The position numbers were made by a program, and so were the translations under genes. The notes under the pieces are model-generated. The model was given only the letters and a program-made list of their open reading frames with translations, did not search any database and was not told the DNA's origin. A DNA stretch of 64,000 nt from Corallococcus caeni (GTDB lineage Bacteria > Myxococcota > Myxococcia > Myxococcales > Myxococcaceae): assembly GCF_036245865.1 (NCBI RefSeq), contig NZ_BTTW01000011.1:186001-250000 (forward strand), read 5' to 3'. Of the stretch, positions 10,592 through 19,903 are shown in pieces. The number at the start of each line of letters is the position of its first letter. The stretch's first letter is position 1.

Positions 10592-12244
10592 TCAGCCCTT
10601 GAGCGTGCGCACCAGGTGGTCCGCCACGCGGAAGCTGTTGGCCGCGATGGTGAGCGTGGAGGGCACGCTGCCGCCCGAGGGCATGAAGCTGCCGTCCACG
10701 ACGTAGAGGTTGGGCACCTCGTGCGCGCGGCAGTGCTTGTCCAGCACGGAGGCCGCCGGGTCGTCGCCGAAGCGGCAGGTGCCGTGCTGGAGGATGGTGG
10801 TTTCGCCCTGTGTGCCCACGCGCTCCACGCTGTCCGGGTCCAGGCGCAGCAGCACTTCTTCCCCGCGCTCGACGAGGAAGCGCGTGGCGGCGAAGTCCGC
10901 CGGGTGCCGGTCCAGCGTGATGGCGGCCACGGGGATGCCGTACTTGTCCTTCACGCCGGGCTCCACCGTGACGGAGGTGCCGGGCGTGGGGAGGAACTCC
11001 GCGTAGACCTCGAACTCGAGGATGCGCGAGTCGCGGTACGCGCGCATGCGGTCCTTCAGCTCCTTGCCGAACACGCCGGACTTGCCGCTGCCCGCCAGCC
11101 CCACCGCCGCGTAGATGGGGTTGGGGTGCGCCCACATGAAGCCCAGCGTGCCGCCCTTGCGGAAGCCGTGGCGCGCGTCCGGCATCACGTAGAAGTCCTG
11201 GAGGCTGCGGTTCACGAAGGGCGCGGGGTCCGTGAGCCACGGGCGCGCGGCCTTCTGCTTCGACACACGGAAGTGCGCCCGCGAGCCGCCGAAGGAGCTG
11301 AAGAGGAGGTTCCTGCCCACGAGCCCGCTGCCGTTGGCGAGCCCGTTGGGGAAGCGCGCGGAGGTGGAGTTGATCAGGAGGCGCGCGCTCTCCACGGCGG
11401 TGGCGGAGGCGATGATGACCTTCGCGGGCTGCTCCTGCGCGACGCCCTCTGGGTCCAGGTACACCACGCTCTTCGCGCGGCCCTGCCGGTCCACTTCGAT
11501 GGAGCGCGCCATGCAGCCCGGGCGCACCTCCACGTTGCCGGTGGCGATGGCGTTGGGGATGAGGCTCGCGAGCGTGCTGCTCTTGGCGCCCGTCTCGCAG
11601 CCGTAGCTGCCGCACAGCGCGCAGTACGCGCACGGAGCGCGGCCCTTGTAGGCCTTGCTGATGATGCCGCGCGCGGTGGGCAGCGCGTGCCAGCCCAGCG
11701 CCGAGCACGCCTTGTCGATTTCAGACGCCACCGGGTGCACGTCCAGGGGCGGCAGCGGGTAGGGGCCGCTGCGGGGTTCGGCGAAGGGGTGGGGGATGGC
11801 CTGGCCGGACACGCCCAGCTCCGCCTCCGCCTTGTCGTAGAAGGGGGCCAGCTCCTCGTAGGAGATGGGCCAGTCCGCCACGGTGGTGCCGGGCACGGCG
11901 CCCAGCGTGGAGCGCAGGCGGAAGTCCACCGGCTTGAGGCGGTAGAAGAAGCCGCTCATGTGCACGGTGCCGCCTCCCACGCAGTTGGCGGTCCACGCGG
12001 CGTTGCTGCGCTCGTAGCGGGCCTTGGGCCCCTGGCGCACCAAGTGCGGCTCCTCCCACGGCAGCGGCATGAAGAAGTTGCGGCGGCTGTTGAGGATCTC
12101 GTCGTGGACGAAGTCCTTGGGTTGGTAGTGGCGGCCCTTCTCCAGCACCACGACCTTGAAGCCCGCGCGGCCCAGCTCCAGCGCGAGCGGCGCACCGCCC
12201 GCGCCGCTGCCCACGATGCACACGTCCACGGAAGGCAGGCTCAC
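10592..12244 (-). CDS. GMC-family FAD-dependent oxidoreductase
   Basis: Predicted 550-residue flavoprotein. The start is GTG 12244, which overlaps the upstream stop (GTGA) and has GGAGGT 8 bases before it. An N-terminal Rossmann motif (GSGAGG, residues 12-17) binds FAD, and the C-terminal GMC domain has the catalytic region HGTCRFG ... SVPS ... AANSFR. Near residue 200 a cluster C-x2-C-x2-C-x4-C is seen. Related dehydrogenases (gluconate, fructose and FAD-glucose dehydrogenases) bind a 3Fe-4S cluster with cysteines in a comparable place, so an iron-sulfur centre is possible. The substrate, probably an alcohol or sugar, is unknown. Its partner is the Tat-exported subunit at 12241-12894, and the enzyme may be carried out with it since it has no signal peptide of its own. 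Confidence 0.85.
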   Translation of the reverse strand: MSLPSVDVCIVGSGAGGAPLALELGRAGFKVVVLEKGRHYQPKDFVHDEILNSRRNFFMPLPWEEPHLVRQGPKARYERSNAAWTANCVGGGTVHMSGFFYRLKPVDFRLRSTLGAVPGTTVADWPISYEELAPFYDKAEAELGVSGQAIPHPFAEPRSGPYPLPPLDVHPVASEIDKACSALGWHALPTARGIISKAYKGRAPCAYCALCGSYGCETGAKSSTLASLIPNAIATGNVEVRPGCMARSIEVDRQGRAKSVVYLDPEGVAQEQPAKVIIASATAVESARLLINSTSARFPNGLANGSGLVGRNLLFSSFGGSRAHFRVSKQKAARPWLTDPAPFVNRSLQDFYVMPDARHGFRKGGTLGFMWAHPNPIYAAVGLAGSGKSGVFGKELKDRMRAYRDSRILEFEVYAEFLPTPGTSVTVEPGVKDKYGIPVAAITLDRHPADFAATRFLVERGEEVLLRLDPDSVERVGTQGETTILQHGTCRFGDDPAASVLDKHCRAHEVPNLYVVDGSFMPSGGSVPSTLTIAANSFRVADHLVRTLKG

Positions 12245-12894
12245 GGGTGGTGACCTCCGCACTCGCGCAGGCACTTGGGCCCGTCGTAGCCCTCGGGTGG
12301 CGCCATGGCGAGGGTGCCCACGGTGTCGAAGCCCATCAGCCGCCAGCCCACGCGCCCCTTGTTGCCGCCGTAGGACGGGTCGCCCAGGAAGCCCTCCAGG
12401 CTGAGCGTCATCAACAGCTCGAAGAAGTGGGCCTCGCCGCTGCCGGCCGGGCTGTCCTTGAAGATGGCGAGCAGTTCGTCCTGCTGGGCGGGCGTGGCCT
12501 GGGCGAAGCCCTTCTGGAACATGCGCTGCGCGCGGCGCTCCAGCGCCGCCAGTCCCTGGAGGAAGTCGCGGTGCATGGCCTGGAGCCCCTGCGTCTCCAG
12601 GATGCGGTCGATGTAGAGCGCCACGTCCGCGTCCTGGGCGCCGGGGTCCTCGTCGCGGGGCAGGAGCCGCTCCGTGGCCGCGACGACGACGGCGTACTCG
12701 AAGGCGGAGAAGGTGCGCAGGGCCTGCCCGGCGGAGGTGGTGCCGGTGGGCTCCGCGGGCTTGGGCGCTTCCGCTTCCTTCGAACGTTTACACGCGGCGG
12801 CGCCCAGCAGCACGACGCCGCCGCCGAAGAAGGTGAGCCGCTGGATGAAGGTGCGCCGGGACAGCTTCGGGGGGAGCGAACGCGCGCGAGCCAT
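12241..12894 (-). CDS. Tat-exported gluconate 2-dehydrogenase subunit 3-like protein
   Basis: Predicted protein of 217 residues. A twin-arginine signal (SRRTFIQ) leads to a hydrophobic stretch and lipobox LGAAAC, so it should be exported folded and possibly lipidated. The mature part is helical, with FSAFEYAVVVAATERLLP near the start and GWRLMGFDT near the end. This matches the small subunit 3 family of gluconate/sugar dehydrogenases, which chaperones and exports the GMC subunit. Its stop overlaps the GMC start. No cytochrome c subunit gene is adjacent. Confidence 0.83.
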   Translation of the reverse strand: MARARSLPPKLSRRTFIQRLTFFGGGVVLLGAAACKRSKEAEAPKPAEPTGTTSAGQALRTFSAFEYAVVVAATERLLPRDEDPGAQDADVALYIDRILETQGLQAMHRDFLQGLAALERRAQRMFQKGFAQATPAQQDELLAIFKDSPAGSGEAHFFELLMTLSLEGFLGDPSYGGNKGRVGWRLMGFDTVGTLAMAPPEGYDGPKCLRECGGHHP

Positions 12895-13073
12895 GGCGTG
12901 GCAGCCTAACCCAGGTGCGCGTGCTTCACGGCACGGAGGTTGGCGCCGGGGTCGGTTGGCCGCCCACCGCGTGCGTGATGCGATGTCACACCGCGAGGCG
13001 TGACGGACAACGCGCGCGGCTGGCGTAGGATGGCGCGCTCAACTGGGCCGACTGAACCAAGGAGAAGAACCGC
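12895..13073. other. Divergent promoter region
   Basis: These 179 bases separate the leftward dehydrogenase pair from the rightward lipoprotein pair. A TAGGAT at 13026-13031 resembles a -10 box for the rightward genes, but no well-spaced -35 was found. AAGGAG precedes the ATG at 13074. Confidence 0.3.
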
Positions 13074-14393
13074 ATGAAACGGCACGCGTGGCTACTGGGA
13101 GCGGCGCTCGCGCTGGGATGTGGCGGCGGCAAGCCGGCCAACCCGGACGCGGGCACGAATCCGCAGAACGATGGCGGAACGACGGACACGCCCTTCGTGC
13201 GGCTGACGGTGGACACGGGGCCGAGCGAGCAGCTCGCCATCTCCAACATCGCGATGGCGGTGGGCCCGGACGACCGCATCGGCATCGCGTACTACGTGAA
13301 GGTGAACGACAAGGACTCCGAGCTTCGCTACCGCGAGGTGAGGGACGGCCAGGTGCAGGCGACGGCGGAGAAGATCGCCACCGTGCAGCGCGTCTACGGC
13401 GTGTCGCTGGCGTTCAGCCCCACGGGGCAGCCCGCGGTGAGCTACCTGGGCGGCGGGAGTGATCAATCCGTCTTCTGGCTCCAGAGCGACCTGGCGGTGT
13501 CCTATCGCGACGCGAACGGCACCTGGACGGAGCGCGTCGCGGTCACCAAGGGCGACGAGGCCGTGGCGGGCAACGCGGTGAGCGACACGGGCTACCTCGT
13601 GGGGCTCAATCCCTCCATCGTCTTCAGCGGCAGCCAGGCGCTGGTCGTCTACCGCGACGGGCACAACGGGCAGTTCCCGCAGCAGGACTGGGCGGGCAGC
13701 GACGTGGAACTGGCCAGCGGCGGGCCCACGGCGTGGCAGCACCGGGTGGTGGCGTCGGGCGGCGACCAGAAGGGCGCGTACGGCGGGCACCTCCAGATGC
13801 TGATGGCGGACGGCCAGCCGGCGCTGGTGTTCGACCAAGCCTTCGGGGCCGCGGACGCGCCGGGGCAGAACGTGTACTTCCAACGCCGCAACCCGGACGG
13901 CACCACGTGGACGCCGCCGGTGCAGGTGCAGGCGGTGGGCAATACCATGCTGGGCGCGTCGATGGCGTATGACCCCACCGTCGGCTTCGGCATCGCGGCG
14001 GTGGACCGCTTCACCAGCCGGCTCACGCTCATCACCTGCGACGGCAAGACGGGGACGAAGTGCGCGGCGGCGCAGGACTGGACGACGCCGGACCCCGTGT
14101 ACCAGACGGGCTCCGGCGGCTGGTACCCGTCGCTCGCGTTCGACCCGAAGACGCACGACCCGTCCATCGCGTTCCACATCTGCTCGCTGGAGTCCGGGCG
14201 CAACGAGGGCAGTTGCTCGCCGTCGGACGACGCGCTCGTCATCGCCACGCGCGTGGAGGACCAGTGGCGCGAGGTGACGGTGGACACGGTGGGTGGCTGG
14301 TCGCCGAAGCTGGCGTTCCTCTCCACGGGACAGCGCGTGGTGCTCTACCGCGCGAGCGGCACGCAGGCCCTGACGCTGGCGGTGGAGCGGTGA
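13074..14393 (+). CDS. Lipoprotein with beta-propeller-like repeats
   Basis: Predicted lipoprotein of 439 residues with lipobox ALGC followed by GGG and a short NPDAGTNP linker. AAGGAG precedes the ATG. The body has repeated strands ending in phrases such as PAVSYLGG, ALVVYRDG, PALVFDQA and PSIAFHIC, spaced about 45-60 residues. This pattern fits a BNR/sialidase-type beta-propeller without visible catalytic residues. Function unknown. The stop overlaps the GTG of the next gene. Confidence 0.7.
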   Translation: MKRHAWLLGAALALGCGGGKPANPDAGTNPQNDGGTTDTPFVRLTVDTGPSEQLAISNIAMAVGPDDRIGIAYYVKVNDKDSELRYREVRDGQVQATAEKIATVQRVYGVSLAFSPTGQPAVSYLGGGSDQSVFWLQSDLAVSYRDANGTWTERVAVTKGDEAVAGNAVSDTGYLVGLNPSIVFSGSQALVVYRDGHNGQFPQQDWAGSDVELASGGPTAWQHRVVASGGDQKGAYGGHLQMLMADGQPALVFDQAFGAADAPGQNVYFQRRNPDGTTWTPPVQVQAVGNTMLGASMAYDPTVGFGIAAVDRFTSRLTLITCDGKTGTKCAAAQDWTTPDPVYQTGSGGWYPSLAFDPKTHDPSIAFHICSLESGRNEGSCSPSDDALVIATRVEDQWREVTVDTVGGWSPKLAFLSTGQRVVLYRASGTQALTLAVER

Positions 14394-14938
14394 GCCTCGC
14401 GGGACGCGCCGTGATGGCGCTGGGGCTCGCGGGCCTGCTGGGCGCTGGCGCCGTCGCATGCCGCGGAGACAACGAGCTGTCCGGCAGCGTGTCGGAGCTG
14501 TTCCCCGTCACGGACGTGTCGCGCGTGGAGATCCGCCGCAACCCGGAGGCGCTCCAGGTGAGCTACTTCCGCAACAACGGCCTGGACGTGGACCTGGTCG
14601 CGCGGCTCACCGTGGACACCGAAGGCGTGGACCTGAAGCCGGGCACGAAGGTGCAGCTGGGCGGCACCACGCCGTCCGGCCGCGACCGCGCGTCGGTGGT
14701 GCACGTGGCCGCGGGCGAGCCCGCGCGCGCCTTCACCCAGGTGGAGCGGGGCGACCTGGTGTTGGACGAAGGCGGCAACGTGGGAGAAGCCACGCGCGGG
14801 GACTTCTCCCTGTCCTTCAAGAAGGGCGACGGCTACGGCGCGGGGCGCAGCATGGAGGGGACGTTCAACTCCATGGCGCTCGACGCGGGCTTCGGTCCGG
14901 ACCTGGGCGACGTGGTGGTCGACGAGCCCGCGCCCTGA
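14390..14938 (+). CDS. Small lipoprotein, unknown function
   Basis: Predicted protein of 182 residues. GTG 14390 overlaps the previous stop, and a later ATG at 14414 is an alternative start. The signal peptide ends in GAVAC. The mature part is beta-rich with a repeated VERGDLVLDEGGNVG-like segment and no cysteines beyond the lipid anchor. It is probably co-translated with the propeller lipoprotein at 13074 and may form a surface pair with it. Confidence 0.65.
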   Translation: MSLAGRAVMALGLAGLLGAGAVACRGDNELSGSVSELFPVTDVSRVEIRRNPEALQVSYFRNNGLDVDLVARLTVDTEGVDLKPGTKVQLGGTTPSGRDRASVVHVAAGEPARAFTQVERGDLVLDEGGNVGEATRGDFSLSFKKGDGYGAGRSMEGTFNSMALDAGFGPDLGDVVVDEPAP

Positions 14939-14944
14939 TTCACC

Positions 14945-14979
14945 TCAGGGCTTCCGGTGGAAGGCGCCGGAAGCCCTGA
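14945..14979. terminator. Perfect 13-bp hairpin between convergent genes
   Basis: TCAGGGCTTCCGG pairs exactly with CCGGAAGCCCTGA across a 9-base loop. It sits 6 bases after the stop at 14938 and 9 bases before the convergent stop at 14989. The stem is strong in both directions, but neither strand has a U-run. Confidence 0.6.
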
Positions 14980-14988
14980 CGTCCTGTC

Positions 14989-15636
14989 TCACGGCGTGCA
15001 GGTGTCGAGCGTCGCCATGCCCTGGGAGAGCTGTCCCTGGTGCGTGGCGAACTGCGCGAGCGCCGGCGCGCCGCCGTCCAGGAAGAGCTGGCGCGCGGTG
15101 TCCACCGCGTCCCGCGCGTGCACCGTCACGGTGGTGCCGGTGGCGTCCGTCACCTTCACCGCGCCGTCCGCTTGTCCCTGGGCGCGGATGAGCAGGGCGC
15201 CCGCCTCGTCGCGCGCGACCATGCCGTCTTCCAGCGGCTCGAAGTAGCGCACCAGCGGCTCCTGGCCCTCGCGCTGGAGCTCCAGGCGCATCACGCCGGA
15301 CTCCACGTCGCGGGACATCTTCAGCGTGTCGGTGGGGCTGAGCTTCACGATGCGCGTGTTGGAGTCTTCCCCCTCCACGCTGCTCACCGGGTTGCCGCCG
15401 GTCCAGAACTCGATGCTGTTGACGACGATGGCGTCCACCAGCGTGCCAATCTCATAGACGGGCACCACGATGAACACGAGGAACACCAGCCACTGGACGA
15501 ACTTGTTGCCGGAGATGCCCTTGTTGAACTGCCAGATCTTCTGCGTGAGCTTGAACGAGCCGAAGCAGCCGGTGGCATTCATCATCAGGACACCCGCGCA
15601 CAGCACACCGAGCCAGCGGGACGGACGCATCTTCAT
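14989..15636 (-). CDS. DUF3332-like membrane/lipid-anchored protein
   Basis: Predicted protein of 215 residues. ATG 15636 has AGGAGG 5 bases upstream. The N-terminus has a lipobox-like NATGC followed by FGSF. Then comes the characteristic string of the DUF3332 family: LTQKIWQFNKGISGNKF, a hydrophobic segment with VPVYEIGTLVDAIVVN, and IEFWTGGNP. The C-terminal half is soluble and beta-rich. Function is unknown in the family. It lies just downstream of the sigma54 activator gene (57 bases) and may be co-transcribed with it. Confidence 0.75.
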   Translation of the reverse strand: MKMRPSRWLGVLCAGVLMMNATGCFGSFKLTQKIWQFNKGISGNKFVQWLVFLVFIVVPVYEIGTLVDAIVVNSIEFWTGGNPVSSVEGEDSNTRIVKLSPTDTLKMSRDVESGVMRLELQREGQEPLVRYFEPLEDGMVARDEAGALLIRAQGQADGAVKVTDATGTTVTVHARDAVDTARQLFLDGGAPALAQFATHQGQLSQGMATLDTCTP

Positions 15637-15693
15637 GAAGCCCTCCTGGGGAATGGGGGACCGCGGAAGCGGCCGCCACCATGCCACGAAGGC

Positions 15694-17058
<1,365 letters not shown>

Positions 17059-17112
17059 GAGCGGGCGGGATTCTAGACGGCTTCGGGCCCGCGCGGGCTT
17101 TCTGTCGGCACC

Positions 17113-17145
17113 GCCGTGCCCGGCTGGTGGACAGCCGGGCACGGC
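17113..17145. repeat. 14-bp perfect inverted repeat (hairpin)
   Basis: GCCGTGCCCGGCTG and CAGCCGGGCACGGC are exact reverse complements separated by GTGGA. The element lies between the lipoprotein gene ending at 17271 and the activator starting at 17058, both read leftward. No U-tract follows. It could be a terminator, an RNA-stability hairpin or an operator; sequence alone does not choose. Confidence 0.55.
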
Positions 17146-17210
17146 GCGTCAAAAGCGTGCGCACCGGATTGTTTTCTTGGCGCGCGAGAGGACGGAGACA
17201 TGAACGGCAA

Positions 17211-17241
17211 CGGCCGCCCTCCCCGTGACGGGAAGGACGGC
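17211..17241 (-). terminator. Imperfect hairpin after the lipoprotein gene
   Basis: GGCCGCCCTCCCCG pairs with CGGGAAGGACGGCC with two mismatches around a TGA loop. It lies 30 bases past the stop of the leftward gene at 17271-18971. There is no clear U-run on the minus strand, so this is a tentative terminator. Confidence 0.4.
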
Positions 17242-17270
17242 CGTGTCAGGACTTCCGTGCGGATGCGCCG

Positions 17271-18971
17271 TCAGTCGCCTTCGTAGATGCCGATGAGGCC
17301 CGGGGTGACGACGCCCGTCTTCGCGTTCTTGGTGCCCTCGAAGGAGACGAGGACGCGGCGCTTGCCGGCGGAGCGGTCGAACTGGATGTCGGACACGCTG
17401 CTGGCGGAGGTGAGCACGTTGCCGAAGACGTCACCGCTGTACTTCACCGTGCCGCCGCCCTTCAGGCGGGTGATGCCGCCCCACCAGTTGGCGCCCACCC
17501 AGAGGCTGCCATCCCAGGGGTCCGTCGCCACGGCGGACGTGGGCGCCATCGCGGGATTGCCGCCGCTGGCGGGCGTGTAGTTGACCAGGTCCTGCATCAC
17601 CTTGGTCTCCACGGTCCCGTTCGCGCTCAGGCGGGCCAGGCCGTAGTAGAACGAGCTGACCCACACGCCGTCGTTGGCCGCCGGAGCCATGCCGGAGACG
17701 TTGTCGTCCACGCGCTGCGCCGCGGTGGGGTAGTTCGGCACGGCATCAGGCCAGATGTCGAAGCGGTTCCAGTCGTAGCCCGAGTCCTCCGTCTCGCTCT
17801 GGGCCGTCCAGTAGTCGTCCCCGTTGGTGCCGTAGCGGAAGCGCGTGGAGCGGATCTGTCCACCGAAGAAGACGTCGTGATTGTCCGTGATGGAGATGCC
17901 GTAGTAGCGGTCCGACAGCAGCTCACCCTTGGAGCCGGAAATGGCGGGGTGCACGTGCTCGTAGAGACCCGCGCACTCGAACTCCCACTTGAAGCCCTCC
18001 GTGGTCCAGGGGCGCGGATCCCAGCAATACGACGGGACGATGCCGTTGAACTTCGCGTCACCCATCGCGAAGCCGTGGTTGCCGCCAAACCAGACGACCT
18101 CCTTCACCGGGTCGTAGGCGATGCGGTAGACGGTGCAGAGCTTCTCGCGCCCGCGCAGCTCGGCGCCCACCTTCTTGGGGCCGGTGTGGATGTCGTAGTG
18201 CACGACATCCAGCTTGCCGTCCGCCTTGAGCGTCACCTTGTCCGCGTCACCGCTCTTGTAGACGCTCGCGTCCGGTTCGCGGTGGTCGTTCTCCGACTGG
18301 TCCCACTCGTCCTCGCAGGTGGGCATGCCCGCCTTGGGCGGCTTGCCGGCGTAGCCGACGAACACCGTGCCCGCGGGACCGCCCGCCACGGAGATGACCT
18401 TGAGGTACGGCACGCCCGGCGGAGGACCGCCCACGCCGTCGCGCATGCGGCCGTAGGGGCGCAAGCCATCGGACATCGTGAAGCGCTGGATGGTGTTGGA
18501 GCCCTTCTTGATGAGGAAGAGGCCTTCCTCACCGCCCGCGACCCAGACGTTTCCGCCCTGGTCCGCGCTGATGCCGTACACGTAGCGCGGCGCGCCCATG
18601 TCCTGGTTGTAGAACGTCCAGCCCGGCGCCGAGGGCAGGGGATAGGTCTGCACCTTCTCCGGGACACCCGCGTCCGTCCCGGTGCCAGCGTCGGTCCCGG
18701 CATCCGTGCCCGTCCCCGCGTCCGTGCCGGTGCCCGCATCCGTGCCCGTGCCCGCGTCGGTCCCGGCATCCGTGCCCGTCCCCGCGTCCGTGCCGGTGCC
18801 CGCGTCCACCTCACCCGTGCCGCCATCCTGCAGCTGCGGGTCCTCCACGGGCGTCACCGGAATCACCGGCGTGTCCACGTTCCGCGTGTCGCCGTCGTCT
18901 CCGCCGCAGCCTGCCCACCCCAGCGCGCCCACCAGCAGGACCGCCCCCGTCCACCGCCACCCGTGCCTCAT
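17271..18971 (-). CDS. Lipoprotein with TDAG-repeat linker and propeller-like body
   Basis: Predicted lipoprotein of 566 residues with lipobox GWAGC and a GAGGTG ribosome site 9 bases before ATG 18971. After the anchor comes a low-complexity linker of TDAGTG units (residues ~55-102), a typical flexible surface tether in myxobacteria. The body (from ~110) has repeated strands like YGISADQGGNVWVAGGEEGLFL and AVATDPWDGSLWVGANWWGG, the pattern of two-component-regulator-type beta-propellers. No enzyme motif is visible. A sigma54-type promoter lies 70 bases upstream and an FHA-sigma54 activator gene lies downstream in the same orientation. Confidence 0.75.
   Translation of the reverse strand: MRHGWRWTGAVLLVGALGWAGCGGDDGDTRNVDTPVIPVTPVEDPQLQDGGTGEVDAGTGTDAGTGTDAGTDAGTGTDAGTGTDAGTGTDAGTDAGTGTDAGVPEKVQTYPLPSAPGWTFYNQDMGAPRYVYGISADQGGNVWVAGGEEGLFLIKKGSNTIQRFTMSDGLRPYGRMRDGVGGPPPGVPYLKVISVAGGPAGTVFVGYAGKPPKAGMPTCEDEWDQSENDHREPDASVYKSGDADKVTLKADGKLDVVHYDIHTGPKKVGAELRGREKLCTVYRIAYDPVKEVVWFGGNHGFAMGDAKFNGIVPSYCWDPRPWTTEGFKWEFECAGLYEHVHPAISGSKGELLSDRYYGISITDNHDVFFGGQIRSTRFRYGTNGDDYWTAQSETEDSGYDWNRFDIWPDAVPNYPTAAQRVDDNVSGMAPAANDGVWVSSFYYGLARLSANGTVETKVMQDLVNYTPASGGNPAMAPTSAVATDPWDGSLWVGANWWGGITRLKGGGTVKYSGDVFGNVLTSASSVSDIQFDRSAGKRRVLVSFEGTKNAKTGVVTPGLIGIYEGD
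18688..18803 (-). repeat. 66-bp tandem repeat inside the lipoprotein linker
   Basis: A 66-bp unit starting GCGTCGGTCCCGGCATCC on the + strand (18688-18753) is repeated from 18754 for about 50 bases with nearly no change. Each unit is itself built from 12- and 18-base TDAG-type codon blocks. The frame is kept (22 codons per unit), so copy-number change would alter linker length without disrupting the protein. Confidence 0.7.
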
Positions 18972-19040
18972 ATGACGCCCACCTCACACTCGCTCAGCGG
19001 AAGGTCCCCTTGCCGGACCTCCTCGTTCAAGGCGTTCCTG

Positions 19041-19055
19041 GCAAGGAGGGTGCCA
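19041..19055 (-). promoter_or_regulatory. Predicted sigma54 (RpoN) promoter
   Basis: On the minus strand TGGCAC (19055-19050) is followed after five bases by TTGC (19044-19041). The GG and GC pairs are 12 positions apart, exactly as in the -24/-12 consensus. Transcription would start near 19029, giving a leader of about 58 bases before ATG 18971. The site overlaps an inverted repeat CTGGCA/TGCCAG. Confidence 0.6.
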
Positions 19056-19188
19056 GCCCCGGAGGGCCGGGAACCGTCGGGCCGCCGTCGGTGGGCGTCC
19101 GTGGAGCGACACCGGGTGGGCAACCGTTTGCCCAATGTGTGAACGCCGGGTTCCCGAAGCGCCCCCCAACCGTGCTAGGGCCTGGACA

Positions 19189-19887
19189 ATGGCTGGGAAC
19201 GACGCACGCGGCCGCACCCCGCTGTCCCTCGTGGGACAGGAGCCGGACCTCGTCTTCTACACACGGCAGGCCTCCGAACACGGCGGGCCCGTGCTCGTGC
19301 TGGGCGCCGCCAATGGCCGCGTGCCCTGGGCGCTGGCGGGCCATGGCTTCGCCACCGTGGGCGTGGACCCCTCCGAGGCGATGATCCGCTCCGCCGAGGA
19401 GCGCCGCGCCTCCGAGTCCGCGGACGTCTCCGGGCGCACGCGCCTCATGGCCGCCGACCCCCGCGCGCTGCGGCTGCCGGAGCAGTTCCCCCTGGTATTG
19501 GCCCCGCAGCACGCGCTGGGGCTGATGGCCGGCCGCGACGACCTGGAGGCGTTCCTCGCCACCGTGCGCCACCACCTGGCTCCCGGCGGCACCTTCATCT
19601 ACGACGTGCTCAACGCCCCGCGCGAACCCGTGCTGCCGCGCGACGACGACGAGCCCGGCGCCGCGGTGGAGCCCCGCCGCCCCCTCTTCGCCCTGCACCT
19701 GCGCGAGCGGCGCCCGGCCGGCGGCCAGAGCCCCATCCGCCGCCTCAAGCTGCGCCACTTCCTCCCGGAGGAACTAGAGACCGCCCTCACCGCCAGCGGC
19801 CTCACCCTGCGCGAGCGCTTCGGCCGCTTCGACGGCAAGCCCTTCGACCTGGAGGACCTGCGCCAGATTGGCGTCGCCGGGACGTGA
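19189..19887 (+). CDS. Class I SAM-dependent methyltransferase
   Basis: Predicted cytosolic protein of 232 residues. The SAM-binding core shows motif I VLVLGAANGRVPWAL, the acidic end of strand 2 (VGVDPSEAM) and a post-core LAPGGTFIYDVL. ATG 19189 was chosen because the longer frame from 19135 adds only a charged tail and no ribosome site. The substrate cannot be told. It is divergent from the sigma54-type lipoprotein gene and convergent with the response regulator. Confidence 0.82.
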   Translation: MAGNDARGRTPLSLVGQEPDLVFYTRQASEHGGPVLVLGAANGRVPWALAGHGFATVGVDPSEAMIRSAEERRASESADVSGRTRLMAADPRALRLPEQFPLVLAPQHALGLMAGRDDLEAFLATVRHHLAPGGTFIYDVLNAPREPVLPRDDDEPGAAVEPRRPLFALHLRERRPAGGQSPIRRLKLRHFLPEELETALTASGLTLRERFGRFDGKPFDLEDLRQIGVAGT

Positions 19888-19903
19888 CGGCCGCGTGCGC
19901 CTT

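Noticed and set aside
13020-13036. sigma54-like TGGCG...GGCGC before the lipoprotein at 13074
   Set aside because: The GG and GC pairs are one base too close and the -12 lacks TTGC.
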